DNA of 64,000 bases from Microbacterium proteolyticum (GTDB lineage: Bacteria > Actinomycetota > Actinomycetes > Actinomycetales > Microbacteriaceae). Positions within the stretch are counted from its first letter, which is position 1. Every line of letters starts with the position of its first letter. The translations under genes were made by a program, and so were the position numbers. Under the pieces are notes generated by a model. The model ran no database searches, was not told the DNA's origin, and saw only the letters and a program-made list of their open reading frames with translations. Below, piece after piece: positions 9,119 to 16,691 of this stretch. The stretch is taken from positions 122,227 through 186,226 of the forward strand of contig NZ_JACHXY010000003.1 of the NCBI RefSeq assembly GCF_014192415.1, given 5' to 3'.

Positions 9119-9160
9119 GACAGAACCGGATGCCACGAGCTCGTGGCATCCGGTTCTGTC
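9119..9160. terminator. 42-bp perfect palindrome, bidirectional terminator
   Basis: A perfect self-complementary sequence runs from GACAGAACCGGATGCC to GGCATCCGGTTCTGTC with no spacer (centre at GAGCTC). It lies between the stop of the dehydrogenase (9052, +) and the stop of lsr2 (9170, -). It would fold into a 20-bp hairpin on either strand and probably terminates both transcripts. It contains the window-wide GGATGCC/GGCATCC motif in both arms. No U-tract is evident. Confidence 0.7.
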
Positions 9161-9169
9161 GTCGGGTGA

Positions 9170-9508
9170 TCAGTGAGCGGCGTCGTAGGCGTCGAGGACC
9201 GAGGAAGAGATGCGTCCGCGCGTGTTGATCGCGTGACCGTTCTTCACGGCCCAGGAGCGCACGTCGGCGAGGTCTCTCGTGGGGATCGCTCGACCGCGGG
9301 GAGTTCGTCGTGGCGAGGAGTGCGGAGAATTCGCCGCGCGGCTCGCGGAAATGTACGGCCGGAGCGCATCGCGCATCTTCTCGGCATTGTGTACCGACAG
9401 ATCGATCTCGTACGCACGTCCCTCGAAGGAGAACTGCACGGTCGTACCGTCGTCGATCACCGAACCGTCGAGATCATCGATCACCTGTGTGATGTGCTTT
9501 TTCGCCAT
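9170..9508 (-). CDS. lsr2: Lsr2-type nucleoid-associated protein (copy 1)
   Basis: 112 aa DNA-bridging xenogeneic silencer typical of actinobacteria. The N-terminal dimerisation domain starts MAKKHITQVIDDLDGSVIDD and continues [14 protein letters not shown] basic linker rich in R, P and S spans about 57-77. The C-terminal DNA-binding helix pair ends with the AT-hook-like RGR in NTRGRISSSVLDAYDAAH. A TAGGGT -10-like element at 9515-9520 lies 6 nt before the ATG, suggesting a leaderless transcript. A second Lsr2 lies 860 bp upstream with an acetolactate decarboxylase between. Lsr2 proteins silence AT-rich DNA; having two copies side by side is unusual. Confidence 0.92.
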   Translation of the reverse strand: MAKKHITQVIDDLDGSVIDDGTTVQFSFEGRAYEIDLSVHNAEKMRDALRPYISASRAANSPHSSPRRTPRGRAIPTRDLADVRSWAVKNGHAINTRGRISSSVLDAYDAAH

Positions 9509-9514
9509 GCGCCG

Positions 9515-9520
9515 ACCCTA
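9515..9520 (-). promoter_or_regulatory. Leaderless -10 element of lsr2 copy 1
   Basis: On the minus strand TAGGGT ends 6 nt before the ATG at 9508, with no Shine-Dalgarno between. That places the predicted transcription start on the start codon. No clear -35 is visible. Confidence 0.5.
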
Positions 9521-9603
9521 AACCGCCGATGTCCGCCGTTTCGGCGAATGCAATACGAATTCACCCGCATGTTCGCCCCAATTGCGACCAATGGCCGCAT
9601 CTT

Positions 9604-10344
9604 TCACGATGTGGAAGACGAGATGCCGCGACTCTCGACGGTGACGATTCGATGGTCGTCATCGTGGGTGAGCTCGGTCGAGAGGAATCTCCCGTCGTGG
9701 GGAAGCCGCAGGCGGAAATCGGCGAATGCCGACATACGCAGTCCGCCCTCACGCACACGGGCGTCCAGGACATGGCCCCCGACCGACCGATCGTCGCTGA
9801 GGAAATGCAGGTGGAGACCCGCCACCGTGATGCCCTGATAGATGCGGGGCATCCAGAAGCCCACGAGCGTACCCGCGCATTCACGCGTCGTGGTCTCGAT
9901 CTGTTCCGCGGCGACCTCGGCGAGAGGACGCAACGGCGGCTCCTGTCGGCGCGTGACGCGCGTGAGAACGTGCGCGAGGACGCCGTCGACCCGCACCGCG
10001 TGGAAGAGGTTCCTGCTCAGCAGCCGATCCTCCACCGCCGACTCCAGGCCCGGCAGATCGAGGTCGACGACGGCGGACGCGGTGGCCTCCCCCAGAGAGC
10101 AGACGTCGACGAACGGCAACGACTCGTCGTCCGTCATCACCCGCGGGGGCCCGTCGGAGGTGCACTCGTAGAGCTCGCCGTCGAGGATGACGACCTCTCC
10201 GCCGAGCCCCTCGCAGCACCCCACGCCGGTGTCGCCCGACGCGCGCACGGCATTGACCGACGCACCCTGCGAATACACGCCCGCCAGCAGGGCGTCCAGG
10301 ACGGCGAACTGCGTCACCGCACCGGGTGCCAGGAGCGCAGTCAC
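9604..10344 (-). CDS. budA: Alpha-acetolactate decarboxylase
   Basis: 246 aa, the normal family length. The enzyme converts 2-acetolactate to acetoin, with zinc held by conserved histidines; the diagnostic segment GLHLHFLSDDRSVGGHVLD (two His in HLH, a third in GGH) is intact. The N-terminal ITQFAVLDALLAGVY-like start and DGELYE block are also typical. The GTG at 10344 has GGAG 7 nt upstream. It lies 28 bp downstream of lsr2 copy 2, so it is probably cotranscribed with it. No acetolactate synthase or butanediol dehydrogenase is nearby. Being sandwiched between two lsr2 genes suggests either silencing of a xenogenic insert or a functional link not previously obvious. Confidence 0.9.
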   Translation of the reverse strand: MTALLAPGAVTQFAVLDALLAGVYSQGASVNAVRASGDTGVGCCEGLGGEVVILDGELYECTSDGPPRVMTDDESLPFVDVCSLGEATASAVVDLDLPGLESAVEDRLLSRNLFHAVRVDGVLAHVLTRVTRRQEPPLRPLAEVAAEQIETTTRECAGTLVGFWMPRIYQGITVAGLHLHFLSDDRSVGGHVLDARVREGGLRMSAFADFRLRLPHDGRFLSTELTHDDDHRIVTVESRGISSSTS

Positions 10345-10372
10345 GTCTACGCTCCGCCGCCTCGCCGCTCGA

Positions 10373-10720
10373 TCAGGACGTCGCTTCGGTGTAGGCGTCG
10401 AGGATCGTCGCGGGCACGCGACCGCGGTCGCTCACGGTGTGCCCGTTGGCGCGCGCCCATTCGCGCACGGCGCCCAGGTCCACGTCGTTCGACCGGCGTG
10501 CCGGACGCCCGCGACGCGCCGCGGTGTTGCCGCGCGAGACCGAGCGGGCGGCATCGACGAAGGGGGCGATGGCCGAATAGAACTTGTCGGCATTGCGGTC
10601 GGAAAGGTCGATCTCATACGCTCGACCCTCCACCGAGAAAGTGATCTGCTTTCCCTGGCCGTCTTCGAGGACGGTACCGTCGAGGTCATCGACGAGGTGC
10701 GTGATGTGCTTCATAGCCAT
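10373..10720 (-). CDS. lsr2: Lsr2-type nucleoid-associated protein (copy 2)
   Basis: 115 aa paralogue of the Lsr2 at 9170, starting [20 protein letters not shown] and ending [19 protein letters not shown], with the RGR DNA-binding motif intact. The central linker [10 protein letters not shown] carries an extra RGRP AT-hook-like element not present in copy 1. The ATG at 10720 (or 10714) is preceded by AT-rich DNA with TATTCT at 10730-10735 and no Shine-Dalgarno, so translation may be leaderless or nearly so. Upstream is an 8-bp inverted repeat (10756-10780). budA follows 28 bp downstream. Confidence 0.92.
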   Translation of the reverse strand: MAMKHITHLVDDLDGTVLEDGQGKQITFSVEGRAYEIDLSDRNADKFYSAIAPFVDAARSVSRGNTAARRGRPARRSNDVDLGAVREWARANGHTVSDRGRVPATILDAYTEATS

Positions 10721-10755
10721 AATGCGTAAAGAATACACCCGCGAGAATTGATTTA

Positions 10756-10780
10756 CATGACACCTCAATTCCGTGTCATG
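10756..10780. promoter_or_regulatory. Inverted repeat upstream of lsr2 copy 2
   Basis: CATGACAC (10756-10763) and GTGTCATG (10773-10780) are perfect complements around a 9-bp AT-rich spacer, in an unusually AT-rich stretch upstream of the lsr2 start at 10720. Position suggests an operator, or an autoregulatory Lsr2 target because of the AT content; neither is shown. Confidence 0.45.
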
Positions 10781-10887
10781 ATGCGCTTCGCCCGTCCGAG
10801 GACGGATAGTCAGCGAGCGCGGATGGGACTATCCTCCCTGGGTGGTGTCCGCTCCCTGGGCATCGCCTGAGACAGAGGAAGCACAGC

Positions 10888-12378
10888 GTGAGCCTTTTCC
10901 GCACCAAGTCGGTGGAGCAGTCCATCGCAGACACCGACGAACCGGAGTTTCGACTCAAGAAGTCCTTGACCGCGGTCGACCTGACCGTCTTCGGCGTCGG
11001 CGTCGTCATCGGCGCCGGTATCTTCACGTTGACCGGCCGCGCCGCCCACGACGTCGCCGGACCCGCCGTCGTGATCAGCTTCATCATCGCGGCCATCGCG
11101 TGCGGTCTCGCCGCCATGTGTTACGCCGAATTCGCCTCGACCGTGCCCGTTTCCGGCTCGGCCTACACCTTCTCCTATGCCTCGCTCGGCGAGCTGTTCG
11201 CGTGGATCATCGGATGGGATCTCATCCTCGAGATGTTCCTCGGCGCCAGCGTCGTCGCGCAGGGGTGGAGCGCCTACCTCGGTACCTTCCTGCAACAGAT
11301 CGGCATCGTGCTGCCGGAGGCGATCTCGTACGGCGGCGTGGTCGATCTGCCCGCGATCCTGCTGGTGCTCGTGCTCGGCGGTCTGATGACCCTCGGCATC
11401 AAGGAATCGCTGCGCGTCAACCTCGTGCTCGTGGCGGTGAAGCTGTTCATCGTCCTGTTCGTCATCATCGCCGGCATCCTGTTCATCAACCCCGCCAACT
11501 ACTCGCCGTTCGTGCCCGAATCGGTCCCCACCGAGTCGGCATCCGGTCTCACCCAGCCGCTGCTGCAGTTCCTGTCGGGCCTCGAACCCGCCACGTTCGG
11601 CGTCGGCGGCATCCTCGCGGGAGCGGCGCTGGTGTTCTTCGCCTACATCGGCTTCGACGTCGTCGCCACCACCGCGGAGGAGACGAAGAACCCGCAGCGC
11701 GACCTGCCGATCGGCATCATCGCCTCGCTCGTCATCTGCACGATCCTCTACTGCGCCGTCGCGATCGTCGTCACCGGCATGGTGCCGTACGGCGAGCTGA
11801 ACCCCTCGGCGGCGCTCGCGAACGCCTTCGCCTTCCACGGTCAGACCTGGATGGCCACGGTCATCGCCGCCGGCGCCGTCGCCGGTCTGACGACGGTGGT
11901 CCTCACCCTCATGATCGGCGCGACCCGCATCATCTTCGCGATGTCGCGCGACCGGCTCCTGCCGGGGACCCTCGCCAAGGTGCACCCGCGGCTTCGCACC
12001 CCGTGGGTCATCTCGATCCTCGTCACCGCGATCGTCGCGGTCGTCGCCGGCTTCACCCCCATCGGCGTGCTCGAGGAGATGGTCAACATCGGCACCCTCT
12101 CGGCGTTCGTGCTCGTCTCGGTGGGCGTGCTCGTGCTGCGACGCAAGCGCCCCGACCTCAAGCGCGGCTTCCGCGTGCCGTGGAGCCCGGTGCTGCCGAT
12201 CCTCTCGGCCCTGATCTGCACGTATCTGATGCTCAACCTCTCGGTCGAGACGTGGCTGCGCTTCCTGATCTGGCTGGCCCTCGGCTTCGCCATCTACTTC
12301 GCCTACTCGCGCCGCCATTCGCGGGTCGGCACGGGTGACTTCATCGCCCCGACGGTGGTCGCTCCCCCGAAGAAGTAA
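10888..12378 (+). CDS. APC-family amino acid permease
   Basis: 496 aa integral membrane transporter. After a short cytoplasmic N terminus the first helix carries the substrate-binding signature VGVVIGAGIFTLTGRAA. About twelve helices follow, with the conserved GFDVVATTAEETKNPQRDLP loop (about residues 255-275) typical of the cationic/amino-acid (CAT/YfnA-like) branch. The GTG at 10888 has an AGAGGAAG ribosome binding site at about 10875-10882. It is monocistronic, with a GGATGCC-containing hairpin just after the stop. It probably imports amino acids by proton symport; the substrate is not resolved. Confidence 0.88.
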   Translation: MSLFRTKSVEQSIADTDEPEFRLKKSLTAVDLTVFGVGVVIGAGIFTLTGRAAHDVAGPAVVISFIIAAIACGLAAMCYAEFASTVPVSGSAYTFSYASLGELFAWIIGWDLILEMFLGASVVAQGWSAYLGTFLQQIGIVLPEAISYGGVVDLPAILLVLVLGGLMTLGIKESLRVNLVLVAVKLFIVLFVIIAGILFINPANYSPFVPESVPTESASGLTQPLLQFLSGLEPATFGVGGILAGAALVFFAYIGFDVVATTAEETKNPQRDLPIGIIASLVICTILYCAVAIVVTGMVPYGELNPSAALANAFAFHGQTWMATVIAAGAVAGLTTVVLTLMIGATRIIFAMSRDRLLPGTLAKVHPRLRTPWVISILVTAIVAVVAGFTPIGVLEEMVNIGTLSAFVLVSVGVLVLRRKRPDLKRGFRVPWSPVLPILSALICTYLMLNLSVETWLRFLIWLALGFAIYFAYSRRHSRVGTGDFIAPTVVAPPKK

Positions 12379-12387
12379 CCTGCGCAC

Positions 12388-12434
12388 CGGATGCCACGAC
12401 CTCGCCGCCCCGCGCGGCCGGGCCGTGGCATCCG
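12388..12434 (+). terminator. Hairpin terminator after the permease gene
   Basis: CGGATGCCACG (12388-12398) and CGTGGCATCCG (12424-12434) form an 11-bp perfect stem with a GC-rich 25-nt loop, starting 10 bp after the permease stop. Both arms again contain the GGATGCC/GGCATCC motif. There is no U-run. Confidence 0.5.
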
Positions 12435-12503
12435 TCGTTCCCGGATGCCACGGCGACCCGCTTCACCCGGCCGGGCGATGCGGGGAGCGTCATCCGACCC
12501 CCC

Positions 12504-12536
12504 TAGGGTGGAAATCGTTCGATGACGACGATTTCC
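12504..12536 (+). promoter_or_regulatory. Promoter-proximal inverted repeat upstream of MacAB-like operon
   Basis: TAGGGT at 12504-12509 is a possible -10. It is followed directly by GGAAATCGT (12510-12518), nine bases, and ACGATTTCC (12528-12536), a perfect 9-bp inverted repeat. It ends 16 bp before the start codon at 12553. It could be a repressor site at the transcription start or a 5' UTR hairpin. Confidence 0.45.
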
Positions 12537-12552
12537 GTTCCGGGGGGGTTTC

Positions 12553-13611
12553 ATGGGGATCGCACGCACGTGGGTCTTTCCGATTCTGCGTATTCTTCTG
12601 GTCGCCCTCGTGGCGGCCGCACTCATCAAGCTCGCGTTCTTTCCCGACCGCCCTGTCGACGCCTCGCCGGCCGTGCCCACGGGCGCGATCGTCGAGCCGC
12701 GCACGGTCGCGACGCTGGGCACCATCACGAACGACGTCGTGCTGACGGCCTCCGTCTCGGCCGACGCCGCCGTTCCGATGAAGTCGACGGCCGCGGGCAC
12801 GGTGAACAAGATCTTCGTGGCCCAGGGCGCCACGGTCGCGCAGGGCGACGTGGTCTTCGACGTGAAGGTGCCGATCGAGCGGGACCCCGCCGACAGCGTG
12901 GATGCCGAGGGCAAGCCCAAGCCGGCGATCTTCCGCTACGTGGAGGTTTCCGCACCCGCCGCGGGCACGCTCAGCTCCCTCTCGGTGATCGCGGACCAGG
13001 ACGTCACGATCGGCGCGACCACCGGCACCGTGGCACCGCCCACCTTCTCGGTGACGGGCACGCTCGAACCGTCCCAGCAGTACCGTCTGCTCGATCGCCC
13101 CACCGAGGCGACGGTGACGATCACCGGGGGGCCCGCGGCCTTCACGTGCGGCGACCTGCGCATCACCACACCGCTCGCCGGCAGCACCGGTGGCGACACC
13201 GCCGGCACCGGTGCCGTCGACGGGGGCGGGGGCGGCACGGCCGCGGGCGCCGCCGGCTCGGGCACGACCGCCACCTGCGTGGTACCGGGCGAGGTCACCG
13301 TCTTCGCCGGCCTCGCCGCGGAGATGACGATCGCCGGCGGACGAGCGGAGAACGTGCTGGTCGTGCCGACGACCGCCGTGCGCGGGGCCGCGCAGAGCGG
13401 CACCGTGTGGGTGACGACAGCCGACGGATCCACCGAGGAGCGTGCCGTCGCCCTCGGTCTCACCGACGGCACGCAGGTGCAGGTCACCGAGGGCCTCGCC
13501 GAGGGCGAGGAGATCCTGGAGTTCGCCCCGGGTGCCATGTCGGTGCCCGACGACGGATGCACCGTCTACCCCGACGGCGGGATGTACTGCGAACAGGCTC
13601 CCGCGCCGTGA
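12553..13611 (+). CDS. HlyD/MFP-type efflux adaptor subunit
   Basis: 352 aa membrane-anchored adaptor. A single N-terminal helix (about residues 8-28) anchors it. A lipoyl/biotinyl-like hairpin domain follows (GTVNKIFVAQGATVAQGDVVFDVKV, repeated at VEVSAPAAGTLSSL). Then come a Gly/Thr-rich low-complexity stretch (about 212-238) and a C-terminal beta domain with VVPTTAVRG, a standard periplasmic adaptor signature. Gram-positive relatives sit outside the membrane and dock on MacB-like transporters. Its stop overlaps the ATPase start (GTGA). It is the first gene of a three-gene MacAB-like exporter. Confidence 0.85.
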   Translation: MGIARTWVFPILRILLVALVAAALIKLAFFPDRPVDASPAVPTGAIVEPRTVATLGTITNDVVLTASVSADAAVPMKSTAAGTVNKIFVAQGATVAQGDVVFDVKVPIERDPADSVDAEGKPKPAIFRYVEVSAPAAGTLSSLSVIADQDVTIGATTGTVAPPTFSVTGTLEPSQQYRLLDRPTEATVTITGGPAAFTCGDLRITTPLAGSTGGDTAGTGAVDGGGGGTAAGAAGSGTTATCVVPGEVTVFAGLAAEMTIAGGRAENVLVVPTTAVRGAAQSGTVWVTTADGSTEERAVALGLTDGTQVQVTEGLAEGEEILEFAPGAMSVPDDGCTVYPDGGMYCEQAPAP

Positions 13612-14474
13612 GCCTGCTCACCCTGAGCGAGGTCACCCGCACGGTGATCCCGCCGGACCAACCTGCGCTGACGATCCTCTCGGGGGTCGATCTGACGATC
13701 GAGCCCGGCGACCACGTGTCGATCGTGGGCCGCTCCGGCTCGGGCAAATCGACGCTGCTCAACATGCTCGGCTTGCTCGATCTGCCCACCAGCGGCGAGA
13801 TCACCTTCGACGATCGACCGGTGAAGGCGTACTCCGCGGCGAAGCGCGACCGTCTGCGCGGTGCCGCCATCGGCTTCGTCTTCCAGCAGTTCAACCTGCT
13901 GCCGGGACGCACGGCGCTCGAGAACGTCACGATGCCGCTGCTGTACTCGACGGGGCGCACGTTCTGGCACCGCAAGAGGATCGCCGCCGAGATGCTCGAG
14001 CTCGTGGGTCTCGAACACCGCCTGAGCAGCATGCCCGACCGTCTGTCCGGCGGCGAGCAGCAGCGCGTCGCGATCGCGCGCTCCCTGGTGCGAGGACCGC
14101 GCCTGATCCTCGCCGACGAACCCACGGGCGCGCTCGACCTCGACACCGGACAGAGTGTGATGGAGCTCATCGACGAGGTCGCCGTCCGCACGGGGGCAGC
14201 GCAAGTGACGATCACGCACGACCCCACGATCGCCCGGCGTGCGCGCCGCCACTTTCGACTCGACCGCGGCGTGCTGACACCCGTCGACGACCCGAGCCTC
14301 GAACCGCTCACGCGCCGCGACCGGCGTGAGATGGCCCCGGATGCCGAGCCGGCCGCGGCCACCGACTCTCGCGACGCGGACTCCGACTCCACCCTCGAGC
14401 GCCTTGGTCTGCGCGAGCCGTCGACCTCGCCCCACGGCGCGGCTCCCGTGAGCACCGAGCGGACGGACCCCTGA
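13608..14474 (+). CDS. ABC transporter ATP-binding protein (MacB/LolD type)
   Basis: 288 aa nucleotide-binding subunit. Walker A GRSGSGKST is near residue 41, the signature LSGGEQQRVAIARSL near 147 and Walker B LILADEPTGALD near 165, followed by the H-loop ITHD. This is the MacB/LolD/FtsE class (FQQFNLLPGRTALENV). The C-terminal 60 residues are an acidic, Ala/Ser-rich tail absent from typical members. The GTG start overlaps the adaptor stop, and its own stop overlaps the permease start by one base. Confidence 0.92.
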   Translation: MSLLTLSEVTRTVIPPDQPALTILSGVDLTIEPGDHVSIVGRSGSGKSTLLNMLGLLDLPTSGEITFDDRPVKAYSAAKRDRLRGAAIGFVFQQFNLLPGRTALENVTMPLLYSTGRTFWHRKRIAAEMLELVGLEHRLSSMPDRLSGGEQQRVAIARSLVRGPRLILADEPTGALDLDTGQSVMELIDEVAVRTGAAQVTITHDPTIARRARRHFRLDRGVLTPVDDPSLEPLTRRDRREMAPDAEPAAATDSRDADSDSTLERLGLREPSTSPHGAAPVSTERTDP

Positions 14475-15769
14475 TGCGCGCCCTGACCGCCCTCGTCGGC
14501 GCCCTGCTCGAGGCGTGGCAGGAGGTGCGGGTGCACCGCACCCGCGTGCTCCTCTCGCTCGTCGGCGTCGCCGTCGCCGTCTGCTCGCTCACCACCGTCG
14601 TCGCCCTGGGCGCGATCGTGCAGCAGTCGAACCAGGAGCTCAGCGAGCGCAGCTCGGGCCGCCCCGCCACGCTGTTCGTCTCGGCCTTTCCGAGCGGGGG
14701 CGAACCGCTGGATTCCGAGCGAATGGATGCCGCGTGGGCCGAGGTCGTGGAGCGCTACGACGTGACCTACGCCAGCCGCCTGCAGAACACGACGAACCTC
14801 GTGCCGTTCGCCGACGGAAACGTGGAGGTGGGCACCCAGGCGGTGGACCAACCGTACGGCGAGATGCATCGCGTGCAGATGAGCGAGGGTGAGTGGTTCA
14901 CCGCCCTCGACGCGCAGCAGCTCGCGCCGCAGGTCATCGTCAACGAGATCTTCTGGGACCGGATGGGCCGACCGCCGCTGGAGAGCCACCCGGTCGTCGC
15001 ACTGGGTGGACAGGGCGTGCCGAACTCGGCATCCGGAATCCCGTCCGGCGGCGTGCGCGCTGTCGTGGTCGGTGTCACCCCGTCGTCGACGTGGGATACC
15101 GCCCCGTCGATGTTCATGCTCGTCGATCACGTGACCGCGATGCAGGACGCGGCCGCCGGCGAGCGCGGAGCGAGCGCGGCGGCCCCGGTCGATCCGTACG
15201 GGGGCGGCGCCCCCCAGACGCAGTACGAGATGTGGGTGCCGCCGGAGCTGTCCGACCAGCTGGCCACGCTCGTCGAGCGCGACCTCGCCGGGGCCCTCGG
15301 CGACGGCGTCGAAGTCAGTATCAACCGACAGGACTGGGCGACCTCTGGTGAGGACCCGTTCGCCGTCACCCGCACCGTCGTCACCGGCATCGCGGTACTC
15401 GTGCTGCTGCTCGGCGCCCTGGGGCTGGTGAACATCGCCCTCGTCACGGTGAAGCAGCGCGTGCGCGAGATCGGGATCCGCCGGAGCTTCGGTGCGACGG
15501 CGAGCCGGGTGTTCTTCGCGGTGATGATGGAGAGCGTCGTCGCCACGGTCGTGGCGGGCGGGGTGGGCGTGATCATCTCGATCCTGGTCGTGCAGTCCCC
15601 CGCGGTGCGCGATCTCATCGGCCAGGGCATGGTCAGCGACTTCCCACCCTTCCCCGCGGATGCCGCCATCACCGGCCTCGTCGCCGCGACCGCCGTCGGC
15701 GCCCTCGCAGGCCTTCTCCCTGCACTCGTCGCGGTGCGGGTCAAGGTGATCGACGCGATCCGCTATTGA
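14474..15769 (+). CDS. ABC transporter permease, MacB/FtsX family
   Basis: 431 aa. The layout is the MacB one: one N-terminal helix (about 24-48), a large extracellular MacB periplasmic-core-like domain (about 50-300), then three helices of the FtsX domain (about 305-425). The FtsX region includes VKQRVREIGIRRSFGATASRVFFAVMM, the cytoplasmic coupling segment conserved in the family. With the adaptor and ATPase it would export peptides, antibiotics or lipoproteins; the substrate is not predictable. Confidence 0.9.
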   Translation: MRALTALVGALLEAWQEVRVHRTRVLLSLVGVAVAVCSLTTVVALGAIVQQSNQELSERSSGRPATLFVSAFPSGGEPLDSERMDAAWAEVVERYDVTYASRLQNTTNLVPFADGNVEVGTQAVDQPYGEMHRVQMSEGEWFTALDAQQLAPQVIVNEIFWDRMGRPPLESHPVVALGGQGVPNSASGIPSGGVRAVVVGVTPSSTWDTAPSMFMLVDHVTAMQDAAAGERGASAAAPVDPYGGGAPQTQYEMWVPPELSDQLATLVERDLAGALGDGVEVSINRQDWATSGEDPFAVTRTVVTGIAVLVLLLGALGLVNIALVTVKQRVREIGIRRSFGATASRVFFAVMMESVVATVVAGGVGVIISILVVQSPAVRDLIGQGMVSDFPPFPADAAITGLVAATAVGALAGLLPALVAVRVKVIDAIRY

Positions 15770-15830
15770 GCACGGCCGATTCCCGCGCGGGTCTGGGAAT
15801 GACCCGCACCACCCACATAGGTTGAAAACC

Positions 15831-16691
15831 GTGACCGACGCCCCCCGCGAGACACCTCCGCCGCCCGTGCTCCCCGAGACCGTCGCCCCGCCGACGTCAC
15901 TCCCCGATGCGGTGGTTCCCACCGCGGGCACCGACCACCTGCCCGCGATGCAGCTGAACGGCCTGATCAAACGCTTCGGCGAGAAGGCCGCCGTCGCGGG
16001 TCTCGACCTGACCGTGCCGACCGGGTCGTTCTACGGTCTCGTCGGACCCAACGGTGCGGGCAAGACCACGACGCTGTCCGTGGCCACCGGGCTGCTGCGT
16101 CCCGACGCGGGAACCGCTCGTATCCACGGAGTCGACGTCTGGGCGCAGCCCGTCGAGGCCAAGAGACTGATCGGCAATCTCGCCGACGGTGTGCGTCTGT
16201 TCGACCGGCTCACCGGTGAGCAGCTGGTGACCTACACCGGCATGATGTTCGGTCTCCCCCGCGACGAAGTCGTCTCCCGCACCGCCGACCTCCTGCGCAT
16301 CATGGATCTCGGCGACGCCGCCGGGACGCCCGTGGTGGACTACTCAGCCGGCATGACGAAGAAGGTCGCCCTGGCCTGCGCCCTCGTGCACGCCCCGCGC
16401 GTGCTCGTGCTCGACGAGCCGTTCGAATCGGTCGATCCCGTCTCGGCGGCCAACATCGACGACATCCTGCGCGGCTACACCGCCTCGGGCGGCACCGTCA
16501 TCGTGTCGAGCCACTCGATGGATCTCGTGCAGCGCATGTGCGACCACGTCGCGGTCATCGCGCAGGGGCGGCTGCTGGCATCCGGAACCGTCGACGAGGT
16601 GCGCGGCACGCGGACCCTCCAGGACCGCTTCGTCGACCTGGTGGGCGGTCGTCACCACTCGGAGGGACCGCAGTGGTTGCGACAGTCCTGA
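15831..16691 (+). CDS. ABC exporter ATP-binding protein
   Basis: 286 aa. After about 35 Pro-rich residues the nucleotide-binding domain has Walker A GPNGAGKTT near residue 73, a shortened signature YSAGMTKKVALACAL near 170 and Walker B VLVLDEPFESVD. SAGM instead of SGGQ/E is known among exporter ATPases. The GTG at 15831 was chosen because an AGG lies 9 nt upstream; the in-frame TTG at 15822 would overlap that site. It overlaps the permease gene by 19 bp and forms a two-gene exporter with it. Related pairs include the CcmA/Nod and drug-export ATPases. Confidence 0.85.
   Translation: MTDAPRETPPPPVLPETVAPPTSLPDAVVPTAGTDHLPAMQLNGLIKRFGEKAAVAGLDLTVPTGSFYGLVGPNGAGKTTTLSVATGLLRPDAGTARIHGVDVWAQPVEAKRLIGNLADGVRLFDRLTGEQLVTYTGMMFGLPRDEVVSRTADLLRIMDLGDAAGTPVVDYSAGMTKKVALACALVHAPRVLVLDEPFESVDPVSAANIDDILRGYTASGGTVIVSSHSMDLVQRMCDHVAVIAQGRLLASGTVDEVRGTRTLQDRFVDLVGGRHHSEGPQWLRQS

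Noticed and set aside
15822-15830. TTG 15822 as start of the exporter ATPase
   Set aside because: The only AGG ribosome binding element ends at 15821, directly abutting it; GTG 15831 has proper spacing.
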